A stretch of 6,446 nt of DNA, from positions 412 through 6,857 of the forward strand of contig DLBD01000052.1 in NCBI GenBank assembly GCA_002494125.1, in the 5' to 3' direction. The notes under the pieces were generated by a model. It was given only the letters and a program-made list of their open reading frames with translations. It had not been told where the DNA came from and searched no databases. Below are positions 6,081 through 6,446 of the stretch, piece after piece. Position numbers and translations under genes: made by a program. Numbering within the stretch: the first letter of the stretch is position 1; every line of letters starts with the position of its first letter. The DNA is from Ruminococcaceae bacterium UBA7030. GTDB lineage: Bacteria; Bacillota; Clostridia; Oscillospirales; Acutalibacteraceae.

Positions 6081-6395
6081 CATTCTCAGCCACTGCTCGT
6101 TTGCCTGATTGACCGAATAATAGCAGTATGAAAGGATTTTTTCGCAAATGCGTTTTGCACTTACAAGATGCCTGCTGACAGTCGACTGATTAAGTTTCAG
6201 GTATTTTGCAATTTCCTCCTGCGTCATATTCTCAAGATAAAAGAGCTTAAGACATTCCCTCTGCCTTTTGGTAAGCTCTCTTTCAAGAATTACCGCTACT
6301 GCCTTTTTTAGTGCAAAGGAGGTTGCCGTTTGTTCGTCGGTTATATCATCCTTTTCAAATGAATCCGACATACATATTTTAATAATGTCAAGCAT
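6075..6395 (-). CDS. small sigma-70 region 4-like HTH protein
   Basis: 106 residues from the preferred start. Residues 41-86 read as sigma region 4: LTKRQRECLKLFYLENMTQ is followed by the helix-turn-helix EEIAKYLKLNQSTVSRHLVSAKRI (60-83, key residues Glu60, Ala63, Ser71-Ser74, Arg75). There is no region 2, so it cannot act as an ordinary complete sigma factor. It may be a DNA-binding regulator, half of a split sigma factor, or a sigma-like regulator of the kind found in mobile elements. An ATG five codons upstream (6410) is rejected: the sequence from it to 6395 contains AGGAGGG (6407-6401), an ideal ribosome binding site 5 nt before the 6395 start. No convincing promoter is seen in the 36 nt available upstream, so it may follow another gene to the right. 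Its target is unknown. Confidence 0.8.
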   Translation of the reverse strand: MLDIIKICMSDSFEKDDITDEQTATSFALKKAVAVILERELTKRQRECLKLFYLENMTQEEIAKYLKLNQSTVSRHLVSAKRICEKILSYCYYSVNQANEQWLRMI

Positions 6396-6446
6396 CTGTA
6401 CCCTCCTCATAATAACCGGAAAGCAAAGAGAAAACCCTTTTACATT

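Noticed and set aside
6396..6410. Upstream ATG at 6410 as the start of the HTH gene
   Set aside because: Its first codons contain AGGAGGG, which is ideally placed as the ribosome binding site for the ATG at 6395.
6408..6446. Promoter for the HTH gene (TATTAT on the minus strand near 6409-6414)
   Set aside because: It would start transcription within or after the ribosome binding site, and no -35 box sits at the proper distance.

Overview
The window looks like a low-to-mid GC member of the Clostridia, probably Oscillospiraceae/Ruminococcaceae-like. This is inferred from gene content: a rhodanese-less ThiI paired with a NifS-type desulfurase, a class B sortase, an FlK-like thioesterase, strong AGGAGG-type ribosome binding sites and TG-extended -10 promoters. 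No rRNA, tRNA, CRISPR array or insertion sequence was seen.

Positions 1-5048 hold one tightly packed six-gene operon read on the minus strand, from right to left: an FlK-like hotdog thioesterase (5048-4662), a HAD-phosphatase/Nudix fusion (4665-3487), a cysteine desulfurase (3490-2357), thiI (2345-1176), a short CinA/PncC amidohydrolase (1179-706) and a class B sortase that runs off the left edge (713-1). Three junctions are 4-nt ATGA overlaps, the nifS-thiI gap is 11 nt, and cinA and the sortase gene overlap by 8 nt. Translational coupling is therefore expected throughout. The centre of the operon is a sulfur-transfer module: the desulfurase makes a persulfide that ThiI uses for 4-thiouridine in tRNA. 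Around it are metabolite-repair or nucleotide-salvage enzymes (thioesterase, HAD, ADP-ribose-type Nudix, NMN amidohydrolase).

Positions 5049-5148 form a compact divergent promoter region. The two predicted promoters, both with extended -10 elements, have overlapping -35 boxes. The rightward one drives a seven-helix membrane protein of the HGSNAT_cat/DUF1624 family (5149-5916). That gene converges on a small sigma-region-4-like HTH protein read on the minus strand (6395-6075). A hairpin with A- and T-rich flanks at 5936-5979 can serve as terminator for both. The rest of the 158-nt gap holds an unexplained GC-rich hairpin segment and a direct repeat.

The most unusual observations are: (1) an abrupt codon-usage and base-composition switch inside the 3' part of thiI, so that cinA, the sortase gene and the thiI tail look as if they come from another genomic background (recombination or a chimeric contig); (2) the HAD-Nudix fusion in one chain; (3) an ADP-ribose-type Nudix domain in the same operon as a short CinA, which together recreate the two activities of full-length CinA; (4) the GC-rich segment at 5981-6081, which has competing pairings. 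None of these proves a new system.
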